In this document: positions 1 through 8,015 of the stretch, in pieces | How positions within the stretch are numbered: position 1 is the stretch's first letter | Layout: each line of letters opens with the position of its first letter | Assembly: GCA_040755395.1 (NCBI GenBank) | Contig: JBFMAX010000001.1 | Location: 1-64,000, forward strand | Length of the DNA stretch: 64,000 bases | Direction: 5' to 3' | Origin: Nitrospirota bacterium | GTDB lineage: Bacteria; Nitrospirota; Nitrospiria; Nitrospirales; Nitrospiraceae | Made by a program: the position numbers and the translations under genes | The notes under the pieces: generated by a model | What the model was told of the DNA's origin: nothing | Seen by the model: only the letters and a program-made list of their open reading frames with translations | Database searches by the model: none

Positions 1-158
1 CTGGTGGCCTCGTCGAAAATGAGAATCCGGGGATTGGCCACGAGCGCGCGGGCGATGGCGATCCGCTGCCGTTGCCCGCCGGAGAGGGAGCACCCCTGTT
101 CGCCCACCAGCGTGTCGTAGCCTTCGGTCAACTCGAGGATGAAGTCATGCGCACCACG
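1..158 (-). pseudogene. type I secretion ABC exporter, ATPase-domain fragment
   Basis: Reading leftwards from about 158, one frame gives [20 protein letters not shown], then the ABC signature [15 protein letters not shown] and Walker B ILIFDEAT, and it runs off the window edge. The spacing and wording match HlyB/RtxB-type peptide or RTX exporters, which are inner-membrane ATPases of type I secretion. Nothing upstream of GAHDF is ABC-like: at about 150-158 the sequence changes into an unrelated hypothetical reading frame. The Walker A half of the ATPase domain and the membrane domain are therefore missing here. This is either a genomic deletion scar or a misjoined contig end. The family call is firm; the reason for the break is not known. 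Confidence 0.75.
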
Positions 159-373
159 AGCTTCCGGTCGAGTCTCTCCGGAATGGCCTTGCCGTCACGC
201 GCGGTACGGGCGAGCATGGCGAGCATCGCCGGTTCAATGAACCCGAAGTCGAGATAGGCGATGCCCTGCGCCACGGCGACCGTCGTGTAATTGGCCGACA
301 CCGGCTGATCCGCGTGCTCGACCGGTGTCAGCGTCACATTCAACGCAACCACTTTCTCGTTTCATTCGGCCAT
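128..373 (-). pseudogene. conserved hypothetical gene with early nonsense codon and fused 3' end
   Basis: The natural start appears to be the ATG at 373, placed a few bases after a GGAGGAAG ribosome site. The fourth codon (364-362) is TGA, after which the frame continues as a well-formed protein (NEKVVALNVTLTPVEHADQ and on, with an IAYLDFGFIEP segment) until it meets the ABC exporter fragment near 155 and stops at 128. A GTG at 352 could restart translation but has no good ribosome site. The protein is not assigned to a family. The nonsense codon and the chimeric end both argue for decay. Confidence 0.5.
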
Positions 374-688
374 GGCTTCCTCCGATATTCCTCCGTGATA
401 CCCAAACCTCTTTCTTGGCTGCATGGACCATCGCTCATCTAGACTGCCACCTAGACGTTGTCAACGACGAAAAAGTACTAGTTTGTGTAGGAACAGCCGC
501 ACACGCGGAAGGCCCGTGGTTTCGCCAGAACCCTGCACAACCGGCCTTACCGCTCACCACAGCGTGACTCGACGGCAGGCACCGGAGATTCTGCGAACCC
601 GCGATGAGAATTTTCTCGGGTTTCCGCCGCGGTTGACGCCATCCGGGCACAGGCTATACTTGGTCACAATACAGCATGAGGTCACGCG
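374..688. other. intergenic, no gene recognised
   Basis: Several overlapping open frames cross this stretch on both strands, but none has a ribosome site, a plausible composition or a recognisable motif. I see no RNA gene or repeat in it. Confidence 0.5.
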
Positions 689-1000
689 ATGGATTGGCAC
701 CTGGCGCTTTGGACGGCCATCAGTTGGATGTTCAGCGGTGGCATCCTGTATCTCGTGTACCGGTTCGGCCTGAACAGCGCGATCGAGCAGGGCCTGAAAT
801 GGAACTCCTGGCGGAGCATCTTGTTGCTGTTGGGATTTGTCGTCTGTCTCGCTATGTTCGGGACGGACTATCCGGACCAAGGCCTGCTCGTTCAATTTGA
901 CCAGGACGATCAAGCCCGGTTCGTCGGCATCTTCGGCATCATCGTCCTCACGTACGCCTTCGGCTACTTCGACGGGAGATCTCAGGAAACGACCGCGTAG
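689..1000 (+). CDS. small membrane protein, unknown function
   Basis: A 103-residue protein with three likely membrane segments (about residues 8-26, 43-60 and 79-93) and short polar loops. The start ATG follows a GAGG ribosome site by about 8 bases. No motif links it to a named family. It stands alone on the plus strand; the next gene begins 126 bases later after a hairpin. Confidence 0.7.
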   Translation: MDWHLALWTAISWMFSGGILYLVYRFGLNSAIEQGLKWNSWRSILLLLGFVVCLAMFGTDYPDQGLLVQFDQDDQARFVGIFGIIVLTYAFGYFDGRSQETTA

Positions 1001-1048
1001 TCGAGGTCTCCTTTCTCCTCTTGCGGCCCCGCGGCCGGCCCCACCCCT

Positions 1049-1067
1049 CAGTAGAATTCCTCTACTG
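1049..1067. repeat. short perfect inverted repeat
   Basis: CAGTAGA and TCTACTG form a perfect 7-bp stem around a 5-base loop between the membrane-protein gene and the lipoprotein gene. It has no T-run, so it is not a convincing intrinsic terminator. It could be an operator or a processing hairpin. Confidence 0.4.
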
Positions 1068-1126
1068 GCTCCCACGATCCGGCGGTGAGTAGAATAATCT
1101 GCCACCCTATCACCGGGAGGTGGGTT

Positions 1127-1768
1127 ATGACACACCACACACAGCGGGAGGCCCTCGGGCCTCTGATCGGTTTCGCCGTCTTGCTTGCCGCGACCGGCTG
1201 CGCGACCACCTCCGATCTGGACAAGCTGGAGCATAATCTGGCGCAAAAGGTCGATGCCCAGACGAGAGCCATCCGGTCGGAGGTCGCCACGATTCGCGAC
1301 CAGGTCAAAGGGATCAAAGCGGAAGTGGAAGGCTTGCGCGCCCAGGTCGGCACGTTCCAAATGGATATGCGCGCGGCGCTGGAGGACGAGAAAAAGACGG
1401 ACGCCATGCGGGATCAAATCCTTAAGGATCTGACTCTCGTCACGACCGGCACGAAGAAGGCGGTGGAAGGCTCTCAGGCCGCCGCGCAAGAAGAGCTCAG
1501 GAAGCTCGAAGCGGTGACGGGCGACGCGGCCAAGCAGCTTCAGGCGTTGCAGCAGATGGTCTCCACCGTCGGCGTCAGGATGGAACAGTTGCCCGCGCAG
1601 GTCAGCGCGCTGAGCGGCGATCTGCGCGCCCTGACCGACACGCTGTTGGGGACGTATACGCTGGAAGAAGCCGCGCTCAAGGACCGCTTGAAGGCGCTGG
1701 ACGAGATGAAGCGGCGCCTGAAGCCTCTTGAAGCCCGGCAGCCAGGCGAGGCCGGACCGGCCAGGTAA
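1127..1768 (+). CDS. coiled-coil lipoprotein
   Basis: Starting at the ATG at 1127, after a strong GGGAGGT site, the 213-residue product has a signal peptide ending in the lipobox LAATGC. It would be exported and lipid-anchored at that cysteine. The rest is almost entirely charged heptad-like helix (about residues 30-205, with the repeated pattern IRSEVATIRDQVKGIKAEVE), so an extended periplasmic coiled coil is likely. An in-frame ATG at 1085 would add 14 residues before the signal and lacks a ribosome site. The function is unknown; structural or envelope-spacing roles resembling Lpp/YbgF-type proteins are possible but not shown. Confidence 0.8.
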   Translation: MTHHTQREALGPLIGFAVLLAATGCATTSDLDKLEHNLAQKVDAQTRAIRSEVATIRDQVKGIKAEVEGLRAQVGTFQMDMRAALEDEKKTDAMRDQILKDLTLVTTGTKKAVEGSQAAAQEELRKLEAVTGDAAKQLQALQQMVSTVGVRMEQLPAQVSALSGDLRALTDTLLGTYTLEEAALKDRLKALDEMKRRLKPLEARQPGEAGPAR

Positions 1769-1845
1769 AAAGGTTCCCGCGCGGGCCGCGCCGCCGGAGC
1801 GGTCCTGTCGAAGGCCGTGCTGAGAACCGAAGGGAGGTGAGGGAG

Positions 1846-2010
1846 ATGCCCATGTATGAATACAAATGTCTGGACTGCGGCAAAGAAGCCGTCCTGTCCC
1901 TCAGCCTAAGGGAGCGGGAAAGCGGGGAGGTCGCCTGCCCATCCTGCAAGAGCAAACGGATGGAACAACTGTTTACGAGCGTAATGGCGAAGACCAGCCG
2001 GAAGAGCTGA
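1846..2010 (+). CDS. FmdB-type zinc-ribbon small protein
   Basis: A 54-residue protein beginning MPMYEYKCLDCG and carrying a second CPSC pair at residues 31-34, so two CxxC knuckles bind one zinc. This is the hallmark of FmdB-like putative regulatory zinc ribbons, whose biochemical role is generally unclear. A strong GGGAGGTGAGGG ribosome site precedes the ATG. It ends seven bases before the convergently oriented cytochrome b gene. Confidence 0.82.
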   Translation: MPMYEYKCLDCGKEAVLSLSLRERESGEVACPSCKSKRMEQLFTSVMAKTSRKS

Positions 2011-2017
2011 CGCTCCG

Positions 2018-3343
2018 TTACGTCTGGCGTTTCAGACTCAGCATGTAACTGGTCAGATCGTTGAGTTCCTGCTCGGTCAGCGGGAACTTCGGCATGATCG
2101 ATCCCGGCGAGACCGATTGCGGATCGCGGAAATGCCGCAGGTGCCATTCCCGTTCGGGCCTGACCTCGCCCACGTACGAGAGATCGGGGCCCACCGCCCC
2201 GCCTTCTCCGTGAATCCGATGGCAGCCCGCACAGCCGTATTTCGCGTAGATCTCTTTGCCGTGCGCGACGGCCGGATCCACGCGCGGCACGGCATAGAGA
2301 TTTTTGAGGGAGATCCCGAGCAAGGAAAACACCACGACCAGAAAGACCACACCGGCCCCGATCGCCACGGGGCGTGAAGAGGGATGCCGGACCGGATTGC
2401 GATCAATGAACGGCCAGAAGAGCAGCACCAGCACGAACAGGGCCGGCAGGATCCATGTGGCCACCGGTTCGAGCGGCCCGTGCACGTATTTCAACAACTC
2501 ATAATAGAAGAGGAAGTACCACTCCGGCACCGGCACGAAACTGGTGTCTGAGGGGTCGGCCTTGTCCGTGAGCGGGAACGGAACGGCGAGCGCGAGCGTC
2601 GCGATGACCAGGAACACCCCCAGCATCACGACCGCATCCATGTAGACCTGCCGGGGATAGAACGTTTCGCTCCCCAGCGCCGCGCGATCTTCGCTCCACG
2701 GGCCGGCCGGCCCGACCCGCCTCAGGATGAACAGGTGCAGCGCAATGCCGGCCACGGTCAGCGCGGGCAGAAAGAGGACGTGGACGGCGAAGAATCGGGA
2801 CAGCGTCAGCGCTCCGAGCGTCTCTCCGCCGCGCAGGACCCGCACCAAAAAATCTCCGACCAGGGGGACGGTCCCGACCATGTTGATGCCGACCTGCGTA
2901 GCCCAGTAGGCCGTCTGGTCCCACGGCAGCAGATAACCCGTGAACGCGAAGGCCATGACGAGCAGAAACAGGACGACGCCGACCATCCACATCAGTTCCC
3001 GCGGAGGCTTGTAGGCGCCGTAGAGAAAGACCTGCAGCATGTGCAAGCCGATGGCGACGACCATCCCAGACGCCCCCCAGTGGTGCAGTCCCCTGACGAA
3101 GGCGCCGAAAGCCACCTGTGTTTCAATGAATCGAACGCTGTCGTAGGCATGGTCCGGGGTCGGCGCGTAATAGACGGCGAGAAACATCCCGGTGACGGCT
3201 TGCAGGACGAAGAGGAAGAGCGTCGCCGAGCCGAATACATAGACCCAACTGGCGCCGCCCGGAATGGGCTCGTCCAGGAGCGTCCGCTCGATCGGCTTGA
3301 GCTTCAGCCGGCTATCGAGCCAGTCATACACTCTGGAGGCCAT
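2018..3343 (-). CDS. cytochrome b (b6-type) fused to C-terminal cytochrome c
   Basis: This 441-residue quinol-oxidising subunit combines a whole cytochrome b with a monohaem cytochrome c tail. Haem b ligands are H87/H101 and H188/H203; the 15-residue spacing of the second pair is the b6-type spacing. The Qo motif PEWY lies near residue 275. After the last helix, CAGCH at 371-375 binds haem c and M417 in SIMPKF is the likely sixth ligand. The fused cytochrome c would replace a separate c1/f subunit on the periplasmic face. It follows the Rieske gene on the same strand, 92 bases apart, the usual pairing in a bc-type complex III. Confidence 0.93.
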   Translation of the reverse strand: MASRVYDWLDSRLKLKPIERTLLDEPIPGGASWVYVFGSATLFLFVLQAVTGMFLAVYYAPTPDHAYDSVRFIETQVAFGAFVRGLHHWGASGMVVAIGLHMLQVFLYGAYKPPRELMWMVGVVLFLLVMAFAFTGYLLPWDQTAYWATQVGINMVGTVPLVGDFLVRVLRGGETLGALTLSRFFAVHVLFLPALTVAGIALHLFILRRVGPAGPWSEDRAALGSETFYPRQVYMDAVVMLGVFLVIATLALAVPFPLTDKADPSDTSFVPVPEWYFLFYYELLKYVHGPLEPVATWILPALFVLVLLFWPFIDRNPVRHPSSRPVAIGAGVVFLVVVFSLLGISLKNLYAVPRVDPAVAHGKEIYAKYGCAGCHRIHGEGGAVGPDLSYVGEVRPEREWHLRHFRDPQSVSPGSIMPKFPLTEQELNDLTSYMLSLKRQT

Positions 3344-3344
3344 G

Positions 3345-3436
3345 CGTCCCTCGTGAAGCGTGAAGCGTATTTCGTCCTTGGGAAGCGCCGTTCATCGACT
3401 GCGAGATACGTTTCACGAGTTCCGCTTCACGCACAT
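3345..3436. repeat. 7-base-period array, inverted halves (array 1)
   Basis: From 3345 five successive heptads of the form CGTnnnn (two of them CGTGAAG) lead away from the cytochrome b start codon. From 3402 five heptads such as CGTTTCA and CGCTTCA run in the opposite sense up to the Rieske stop codon. The whole Rieske-cytochrome b gap is therefore one imperfect palindrome with a 7-base period. Confidence 0.65.
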
Positions 3437-3987
3437 CATAATTCCACGCTTCGTGGTAAGCCCGCCTTGAATTCCCTGTACTGGACCAGGAGCCGGCCGT
3501 TCTCGATTTTCGATGGCAACCGATCCAGCGGCCTGGGCGCGGGTCCGCCCATGACCCGGCCCGTGACGTCGAACACGCTCCCGTGGCATGGACATTTGAA
3601 CCGCCGGTCGGCTCCGTCCCACCGATAGCCGCAGCCGAGATGGGTACACATCGGCGAGAAGACCGTCACCTGCCCGTCACCCTGCTTGATCGCCCACACG
3701 GCTTTGTTGGACTTCGCTTCCATCCAGCCGTCTTTGACGGTCGCCACGTAGTCGAGCTGCTTCGGTTCGCCGACAGGCAATTCGTCGAGCCCTCCGACGT
3801 CGACCCATGATGACTCGCGACGTTTCAACGCCGGCGAGACAAAGTAGCCGACCAGCGGCACCGCCAGGGTGAGCCCGATCACGGCCGCCGCCGCGGCGGT
3901 GACCCACCCGAAGAACGTGCGGCGCGATCCGACCGGCGTGAAGAAGCCTGGAGTCTGCTTATCTTTGGGCTCATCCGGCGGATTCAT
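3436..3987 (-). CDS. Rieske iron-sulfur protein of a bc-type complex
   Basis: 183 residues with an N-terminal SRRTFFGW Tat-like motif followed by a membrane anchor (about 29-50), then the Rieske fold. Cluster motifs are CTHLGC (C114, H116, C119) and CPCHGS (C132, C134, H135), giving two Cys and two His 2Fe-2S ligands plus the disulfide pair. The length is typical. It passes electrons from quinol to the c haem of the neighbouring fused cytochrome b-c. It is the first gene of the pair. Confidence 0.95.
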   Translation of the reverse strand: MNPPDEPKDKQTPGFFTPVGSRRTFFGWVTAAAAAVIGLTLAVPLVGYFVSPALKRRESSWVDVGGLDELPVGEPKQLDYVATVKDGWMEAKSNKAVWAIKQGDGQVTVFSPMCTHLGCGYRWDGADRRFKCPCHGSVFDVTGRVMGGPAPRPLDRLPSKIENGRLLVQYREFKAGLPRSVEL

Positions 3988-4003
3988 GCGCGTTTCCTCA
4001 AAT

Positions 4004-4073
4004 GGATGACGGCTAACAGCGAATAGCCAATAGCAAATAGCTCAGAGTTATTCGCTGCTTGCTGCTCGCTGCT
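4004..4073. repeat. 7-base-period array, inverted halves (array 2)
   Basis: Ten heptads without interruption. The left half has AGCGAAT, AGCCAAT and AGCAAAT; the right half (CGCTGCT, TGCTGCT, CGCTGCT) reads the same motif in inverted sense, so the array could fold on itself. It lies just upstream of the Rieske gene. Confidence 0.65.
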
Positions 4074-4082
4074 CTGAAAATG

Positions 4083-4119
4083 CCCCCTCGATCCCCTCCC
4101 CCTTGAAGGTGGAGGGGAA
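4083..4119. repeat. C/G-rich hairpin repeat, copy A
   Basis: CCCCTCC at 4093-4099 pairs with GGAGGGG at 4111-4117 around a short TTGAAGG-type loop. Related hairpins occur at 7931, 27853 and 30039. It sits directly beside array 2. Confidence 0.6.
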
Positions 4120-4198
4120 GTGCGGCTACAGTCTGTTCGCTATATGCTGCTAGCTGTTTCAAAGCAGTTGAGCCCCATCGCAAGCCTCCGCCCCTTCT

Positions 4199-4600
4199 TC
4201 AGCGCTGCAGACAGGGCTCGAACATCTGTTCGCAGTGCTCCATCCCGCCGATCGACTCCGGCACAGGCACGTACTCCACGTCCGTCACCCGCTGGTCTTT
4301 GAGTTTCAGGCGCGCGCGGCACCCATTCGGCACGATGGGCACGCTGGCCTTCGAGCCGACGAAGGACCGTTCCAACGGAGGAGCTTCCCGGTAATAGATC
4401 AGGACGGCTCCTTCCTGGCCGGAGGTCCTGGCAAGCGGCTCGCCGGCGCAGACCACGACATCCTGTTCGGTTTTCCCGATCAGAGCCGCCCTCGCCGGAA
4501 AAGGTTGATCCGTCTCGAGGGTGGCGCATCCTCCGACGGCAAGGAGGCTCCAGGCCGTGAGGACCGGAGCCAGCCCCGGAGGATGCCGTTCCGCCAACAC
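4199..4600 (-). CDS. lipoprotein, unknown function
   Basis: With the GTG at 4600 as start the product is 133 residues, with a short signal ending in the lipobox LAVGGC, then GKTEQDVVVCAGEP, a YYREAPP segment and a Cys-containing C terminus (HCEQMFEPCLQR). This is an envelope lipoprotein with four mature cysteines after the anchor. An alternative GTG at 4669 overlaps the stop of the upstream gene (GTGA) and would couple translation, but it gives an unusually long charged region before the signal. The start is therefore uncertain. No function is assigned. Confidence 0.7.
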   Translation of the reverse strand: MLAERHPPGLAPVLTAWSLLAVGGCATLETDQPFPARAALIGKTEQDVVVCAGEPLARTSGQEGAVLIYYREAPPLERSFVGSKASVPIVPNGCRARLKLKDQRVTDVEYVPVPESIGGMEHCEQMFEPCLQR

Positions 4601-4665
4601 GTCGTGACGAGCCGGCCGGGCGCCTGCCGCCGGCAGGTTCGACCGGCTCGGTCGCCCGCGCGCCT

Positions 4666-4884
4666 TCACGGCTTTCCCATGGACGCCGGCGGACAGGTGT
4701 TGATCCCGAAGAGCTTCCAGGCCGGACAGAAGCCAATCGCCCCCGTCACGAGCGCCACCGCGCCGACCACGAAGGCGATCCCGGCGCCCCAAGGGGGAAG
4801 CTCCGCAAACGCGCCGACCCCCAACAACACGATGCCCAGTACGATCCGAATCGGTCGTTCAATCCCGCCCACGTTGCACGTCAT
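4666..4884 (-). CDS. DUF2892 (YgaP-type) inner-membrane protein
   Basis: A 72-residue protein beginning MTCNVGGIERPIRIVLG with two membrane helices and the ending GFCPAWKLFGINTC. The N-terminal 'NxGxxxRxIR' pattern and the C-terminal CP..lfGinTC pattern are characteristic of DUF2892. The family is sometimes fused to or located beside rhodanese proteins, but its function is not settled. It ends at or just before the lipoprotein gene and probably shares its transcript. Confidence 0.85.
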   Translation of the reverse strand: MTCNVGGIERPIRIVLGIVLLGVGAFAELPPWGAGIAFVVGAVALVTGAIGFCPAWKLFGINTCPPASMGKP

Positions 4885-5091
4885 GGCTCCACCTCCATAC
4901 CAAGCTTCGCTTGATCCGGCCGCTCTTTTACGCGTTATCGCGATGAACGCGGCCGGAGAGACTGCTCAATTCGCTTTCCCGGATTTCAGCACCGAGCTTG
5001 CTGAGCCGCTCGCTCTTTATCGTTTCATGCACGACTGCGTGTCTTCACGAATGAATCACCCGTGTCGCATCCGGTCCTGCCGACTCAAACA

Positions 5092-7875
5092 CTATATAGG
5101 AGTCGGCCGCCTATGAAAAGATTCATGCGAGGCCAGCATGAGCTTCCACAGCTCCATCGCCAGCAGTGGGACCAGTCCGACTCCGACCACCAGCATCCAG
5201 TGCTCCGGATCGAACGGGCTGACCTTGAAGACTTCGCGCGCCGCCGGCAGCAGGATGATCAGGACCTGCAAGGCGGCCGAGACCCCGACCGCCCAGAGCA
5301 GAGACCGATTCGAGAACACGCCGATCGAGAAAATCGACCGCCGGTCGCTCCGGCAGTTGAACGCATGGAACAACTGCGCCAACACCATCGCGGTGAAGGT
5401 CACCGTGCGCGCCCGCTCGAGGCTCTTGTCCATGGCGAACAGACAGTACGCAAAGACAAGCATCGTGCTTGCGGCGATGAGCGTCCCTTGGCCAAACATG
5501 AGCAGAAACCGTCGCCGAGACAGGAACCGTTCCTTCGGATCGCGCGGCGGCCGGGTCATGATGTCGGGCTCCTTCGGATCGGCGGCCAGGGCAAGCGCCG
5601 GGAATCCGTCGGTCACCAGATTGATCCAGAGGATCTGGACCGGCAACAACGGCAAGGGAAGCCCCAACAAGGTCGCCAGCAGCATCAGCAACACCTCGCT
5701 GAGGTTGCACGACAGGAGGTAGTGAACGGATTTTCGGATGTTGTCGAAAATGGCCCGCCCTTCCTCGACAGCCGCCGCGATCGACGCGAAGTTGTCGTCC
5801 GTCACCACCATGTCCGACGCTTCTTTGGTCACGTCCGTGCCGGTCAGCCCCATCGCGACGCCGATGTCTGCCGCTTTGATCGCCGGCGCGTCATTGACGC
5901 CGTCGCCCGTCATCGCCACCACCGCGCCCCGAGCCTTCCAGGCCCTGACGATCCGGAGCTTGTGCTCCGCCGACACGCGCGCATAGACGGCGACCTGCTC
6001 CACGCGCTCCACCAGGGCCCGGTCGGACAAGGCATCCAGCTCGGGTCCCGCCAGCGCCTCCCCCCGCCCGTTCACAAGACCCAGGTCTTTCGCGATCGCG
6101 ATCGCCGTTTCCTTATGATCGCCCGTAATCATTACGGTTCGAATGCCCGCCTCCCGGCACTGCCGCACAGCGACCTTGGCTTCAGGCCGCAGCGGGTCCT
6201 TCATGGCCATGAGCCCCAGAAACACCAGGGCCTGTTCGATGTCCGCGGCTCGGAGATCGACCGGCTTGTCGTCCAGTTGCCGGCGGGCGATCCCCAACAC
6301 CCGCAACGCTTCGTGGGCGAACGTCCGGTTGGCCTCCACGATCTTCCGCTTCGCCGACTCATCGAGCGGCTTGACGGCGCCGTCGACCGTCAACATATGG
6401 GCGCATCGTTCGATCAAAACATCCGGCGCGCCCTTCACGAATGCGGCGATCCCGCCGGGGGTTTTGCGGAGCACGGTCATCATCTTGCGTTCCGGGTCAA
6501 ACGGAACCTCCCCGACGATGGGCGCCTCCGCCTCCAGCGATTCCTTCCACAACCCAAGCTTCGCCGCCGCCACCAACAGCGCGCCCTCGGTCGGATCGCC
6601 GAGCACCTGCCAGGTCGCGCCCACCTGCCTGAGCGTCGCCCCGTTGCACAAGACGGCCGCGGTGAGCAGCTCCCGTAGCCCGTTGCCCGTTGCGCGTCCA
6701 CCGTTTCCGGCTCGTTCGGATAACGGATCACAGATTACGGATAACGGACCACGCCCAATCTCGCGAATCTCGCCCTCCGGCGCATACCCTTCGCCGGTCA
6801 CCTCGAACGTTCGGCCGTCGATGAAAAGACGGGTCACCGTCATCTCATTCTTGGTCAAGGTGCCGGTCTTGTCGGTGCAGATGACGGTCGTGGATCCCAA
6901 CGTCTCGACCGCAGGGAGCCGGCGGATGAGCGCGTGGCGCGCGACCATACGCGTGACACCCAGCGCCAGCGTGATCGTGACGATCGCAGGAAGTCCCTCG
7001 GGGATGGCCGCGACGGCCAGACTCACTGACGTCAGGAACATGCTGACCAGTGGCTCTCCGCGCAGCAGCCCCAACACGAAGACCACCGCCACGACCCCCA
7101 GCGAGAGATAGAGCAGGAGATGGCCGAGTTGTTCGAGACGGCGCTGCAGCGGCGTGACCTCCGGTTCGGCCGTCCGGAGCATGGTCGCAATCCGCCCTAA
7201 CTCGCTCTGCAAACCCGTTGCGACGACCACCGCTCGCCCTTTCCCGGCGACGACGACTGTACCCATGAACACGAGGTTCCGTCGTTCGGCGAGGGGATGG
7301 TCATCGCCGCTCATGGCGGCGACAGATTTGTCCACCGGCGTGGATTCTCCGGTGAGCGCCGCTTCCTGCGTCCGGAGGGCGGCCGCATAGGTGAGCCGCG
7401 CGTCGGCGGGCACATAGTCGCCCGCTTCGACCAGGATGAGATCGCCCGGCACCAACTCCCGTGCGGGAATCGATCGGGCGCTTCCATCCCTCACGACCCG
7501 CGCCGTCGCGACCGAGAGCTTTTTCAACGCGGCCAGCGAACGCTCGGCCTTGAACTCCTGCGCGAATCCCAAGATTGCGTTCAGAAACACGATCGCGAGA
7601 ATGGCGCCCGCATCGACCCATTCCTGGAGCAACCCGGACACGACCGCCGCGCCGATCAAGACCCAGATGATGAGGCTGGAAAACTGGGCGAAGAACAGAG
7701 ACAACGGTGACGGCAGCGGGGCCTCCGGCAATTCGTTCGGCCCGTGCAGGGCGAACCGGCGCGCGGCCTCCTGTTCGCTCAGTCCGTGATCCAGGTCGGA
7801 GCCCAGTTCGCGGACCGCCGCACCAGGCGACATCGCGTGCCAGGAAACGGGTTTCAGAGAGGACGCCGGTGTCAT
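5092..7875 (-). CDS. P-type cation-transporting ATPase (Ca2+/PMA-like, P2A/P3)
   Basis: 927 residues. An N-terminal cation_ATPase_N region (GLSEQEAARR, GPNELPE) is followed by the actuator motif LTGES (about 174-178), the membrane motif PEGLP in helix 4 (about 292-296), the phosphorylation motif DKTGTLT with D335, and the hinge TGDGVNDAPA. PEGLP and the C-terminal helices fit a Ca2+-ATPase-like pump. Residues about 373-402 (segment GPLSVICDPLSERAGNGG and on) are unusual: they are encoded by a 7-base-period array at 6671-6754 inserted in frame near the start of the nucleotide-binding domain. The next gene downstream in the cluster, an antiporter, also looks Ca2+-related. Confidence 0.93.
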   Translation of the reverse strand: MTPASSLKPVSWHAMSPGAAVRELGSDLDHGLSEQEAARRFALHGPNELPEAPLPSPLSLFFAQFSSLIIWVLIGAAVVSGLLQEWVDAGAILAIVFLNAILGFAQEFKAERSLAALKKLSVATARVVRDGSARSIPARELVPGDLILVEAGDYVPADARLTYAAALRTQEAALTGESTPVDKSVAAMSGDDHPLAERRNLVFMGTVVVAGKGRAVVVATGLQSELGRIATMLRTAEPEVTPLQRRLEQLGHLLLYLSLGVVAVVFVLGLLRGEPLVSMFLTSVSLAVAAIPEGLPAIVTITLALGVTRMVARHALIRRLPAVETLGSTTVICTDKTGTLTKNEMTVTRLFIDGRTFEVTGEGYAPEGEIREIGRGPLSVICDPLSERAGNGGRATGNGLRELLTAAVLCNGATLRQVGATWQVLGDPTEGALLVAAAKLGLWKESLEAEAPIVGEVPFDPERKMMTVLRKTPGGIAAFVKGAPDVLIERCAHMLTVDGAVKPLDESAKRKIVEANRTFAHEALRVLGIARRQLDDKPVDLRAADIEQALVFLGLMAMKDPLRPEAKVAVRQCREAGIRTVMITGDHKETAIAIAKDLGLVNGRGEALAGPELDALSDRALVERVEQVAVYARVSAEHKLRIVRAWKARGAVVAMTGDGVNDAPAIKAADIGVAMGLTGTDVTKEASDMVVTDDNFASIAAAVEEGRAIFDNIRKSVHYLLSCNLSEVLLMLLATLLGLPLPLLPVQILWINLVTDGFPALALAADPKEPDIMTRPPRDPKERFLSRRRFLLMFGQGTLIAASTMLVFAYCLFAMDKSLERARTVTFTAMVLAQLFHAFNCRSDRRSIFSIGVFSNRSLLWAVGVSAALQVLIILLPAAREVFKVSPFDPEHWMLVVGVGLVPLLAMELWKLMLASHESFHRRPTPI
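6671..6754. repeat. 7-base-period array inside the P-ATPase gene (array 3)
   Basis: Twelve heptads: the first part carries GCCCGTT twice, the second carries ATAACGG twice plus ATTACGG, the inverted form of the same unit. At 84 bases the array is a multiple of both 7 and 3, so the host reading frame is kept open. Confidence 0.65.
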
Positions 7876-7930
7876 GCAGTTCGTAATTGTGTCGCGATAG
7901 CCAACAGCGAGCAGCCGTCAGCTCTTCCGC

Positions 7931-7989
7931 TTCCCCCTCATCTGTTTCCTCTCCCCCATTCCTGGGGGAGAGGGCTAGGTGAGGGGGAT
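7931..7989. repeat. C/G-rich hairpin repeat, copy B
   Basis: Nested inverted repeats: inner arms CCTCTCCCCC and GGGGGAGAGG (7949-7973) and outer arms TCCCCCTCA and TGAGGGGGA (7932-7940, 7980-7988). They lie between the antiporter and P-ATPase genes and could act as a stem-loop terminator or a REP-like element. Confidence 0.65.
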
Positions 7990-8015
7990 TTTCGTTCCCC
8001 GTGGAAAAATGACCG

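Noticed and set aside
5062-6678. Long open frame opposite the P-ATPase gene
   Set aside because: Composition is Arg/His/Gln-rich with no domain and no ribosome site; it is the antisense shadow of a high-GC gene. The same holds for the long frames opposite cusA, fdsA, fdsB, mutS2 and pgk.
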